Source of the DNA: Anaerococcus mediterraneensis
Lineage (GTDB): Bacteria; Bacillota; Clostridia; Tissierellales; Peptoniphilaceae
Assembly: GCF_900128415.1 (NCBI RefSeq)
Contig: NZ_LT635772.1
Location: 1,674,001 to 1,738,000 of the forward strand
Direction: 5' to 3'
Length of the DNA: 64,000 nt
How positions within the stretch are numbered: the first letter of the stretch is position 1; each line of letters begins with the position of its first letter. This document shows, one piece after another, positions 63,831-64,000 of the stretch. The position numbers and the translations under genes are program-made. The notes under the pieces are model-generated. The model searched no databases and was not told the DNA's origin. It worked only from the letters and a program-made list of their open reading frames with translations.

Positions 63831-64000
63831 TTATATTTTCCAATTCTCTACTTTACCCCTGATTCTCATAAAACTTCTATATAGTCCCTCTTCTTCTATT
63901 AAATCTCTGTGTTTTCCTCTTTGAACAATTTCCCCATCGTCCAATACAAGTATTTGGTCTGCTTCCTCTATTGTTACAATTCTATGGGCAATAATAATTA
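63831..64000 (-). CDS. ABC exporter ATPase, C-terminal end (runs off the window)
   Basis: The reverse strand reads [40 protein letters not shown] and stops after VENWKI. The H-loop AHR and the G-K-H pattern are the end of an ABC exporter ATPase. The upstream part is outside the window. Confidence 0.88.
   Translation of the reverse strand, partial: IIIAHRIVTIEEADQILVLDDGEIVQRGKHRDLIEEEGLYRSFMRIRGKVENWKI

Overview
The window looks like the chromosome of a low-GC anaerobic Firmicute, most likely of the Anaerococcus/Peptoniphilus group (class Tissierellia). That placement is inferred from AT-rich composition, strong GGAGG ribosome binding sites and gene style; no 16S rRNA is present. About 8.7 kb of housekeeping chromosome is followed by about 55 kb of nested and partly decayed mobile DNA.

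Layout. (1) 1-8,700, chromosome: start of polA, a zinc-ribbon protein, an ABC-2 exporter whose ATPase has a stop codon in its Walker A motif, tRNA-Leu(CAA), a PAP2 phosphatase, a CapA-like lipoprotein, a hotdog thioesterase, a lipid kinase and a sodium:neurotransmitter-type symporter. (2) 8,845-12,469: a compact four-gene operon with two VirD4/TraD-like proteins (one with an intact P-loop, one degenerate), a protein with an HEGRH putative zinc site, and a small protein. I do not recognise this set as a named system. (3) 12,698-16,400: remnant of a mobilizable element (5' stub of a MobA/MobL relaxase gene, oriT, DUF3847-type genes, small membrane or secreted proteins, and several broken genes). 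Two 65-68 nt structured hairpin insertions sit inside its oriT region. (4) 16,430-16,950: a detached 3' end of metG. (5) 17,027-29,931: an integrative mobilizable element with Tn916-type integrase and excisionase, a frame-broken sigma factor, a transport cargo operon (TetR, ECF S, T and A components, two ABC exporter half-subunits, MATE), MobC and a relaxase. (6) 30,078-34,879 and 53,137-54,859: a peptide-resistance style cassette (VanR/VanS-like two-component system, ABC ATPase, two permeases, VanZ-like protein). It is split by (7) a Tn916-type conjugative transposon of about 18.0 kb carrying tet(M) at about 35,047-53,083. (8) 55,180-57,376: relics of a further ICE (SSB-like protein and the C-terminal part of a giant SNF2-type helicase). 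(9) 57,373-64,000: an element with a large serine recombinase whose catalytic serine position reads proline, a phage-type replisome organizer, a PcfB/DUF3801-type protein, a MobA/MobL relaxase, a second oriT copy, DUF3847, a truncated VOC protein and the end of an ABC exporter.

How the parts work together. The Tn916-type element appears complete (int, xis, regulators, tet(M) with its attenuator leader, type IV secretion genes, relaxase, oriT, coupling ATPase) and could mobilise the smaller elements, which encode only relaxases and oriTs. The TetR-led operon probably forms an ECF importer plus exporters for one substrate class. The two-component system probably senses an envelope-active peptide and drives the ABC exporter now separated from it by the Tn916-type insertion. 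Comparing the two oriT copies about 50 kb apart reveals the exact ends of the two small hairpin insertions, the most novel signal in the window; the four-gene VirD4-like operon is the next most interesting.
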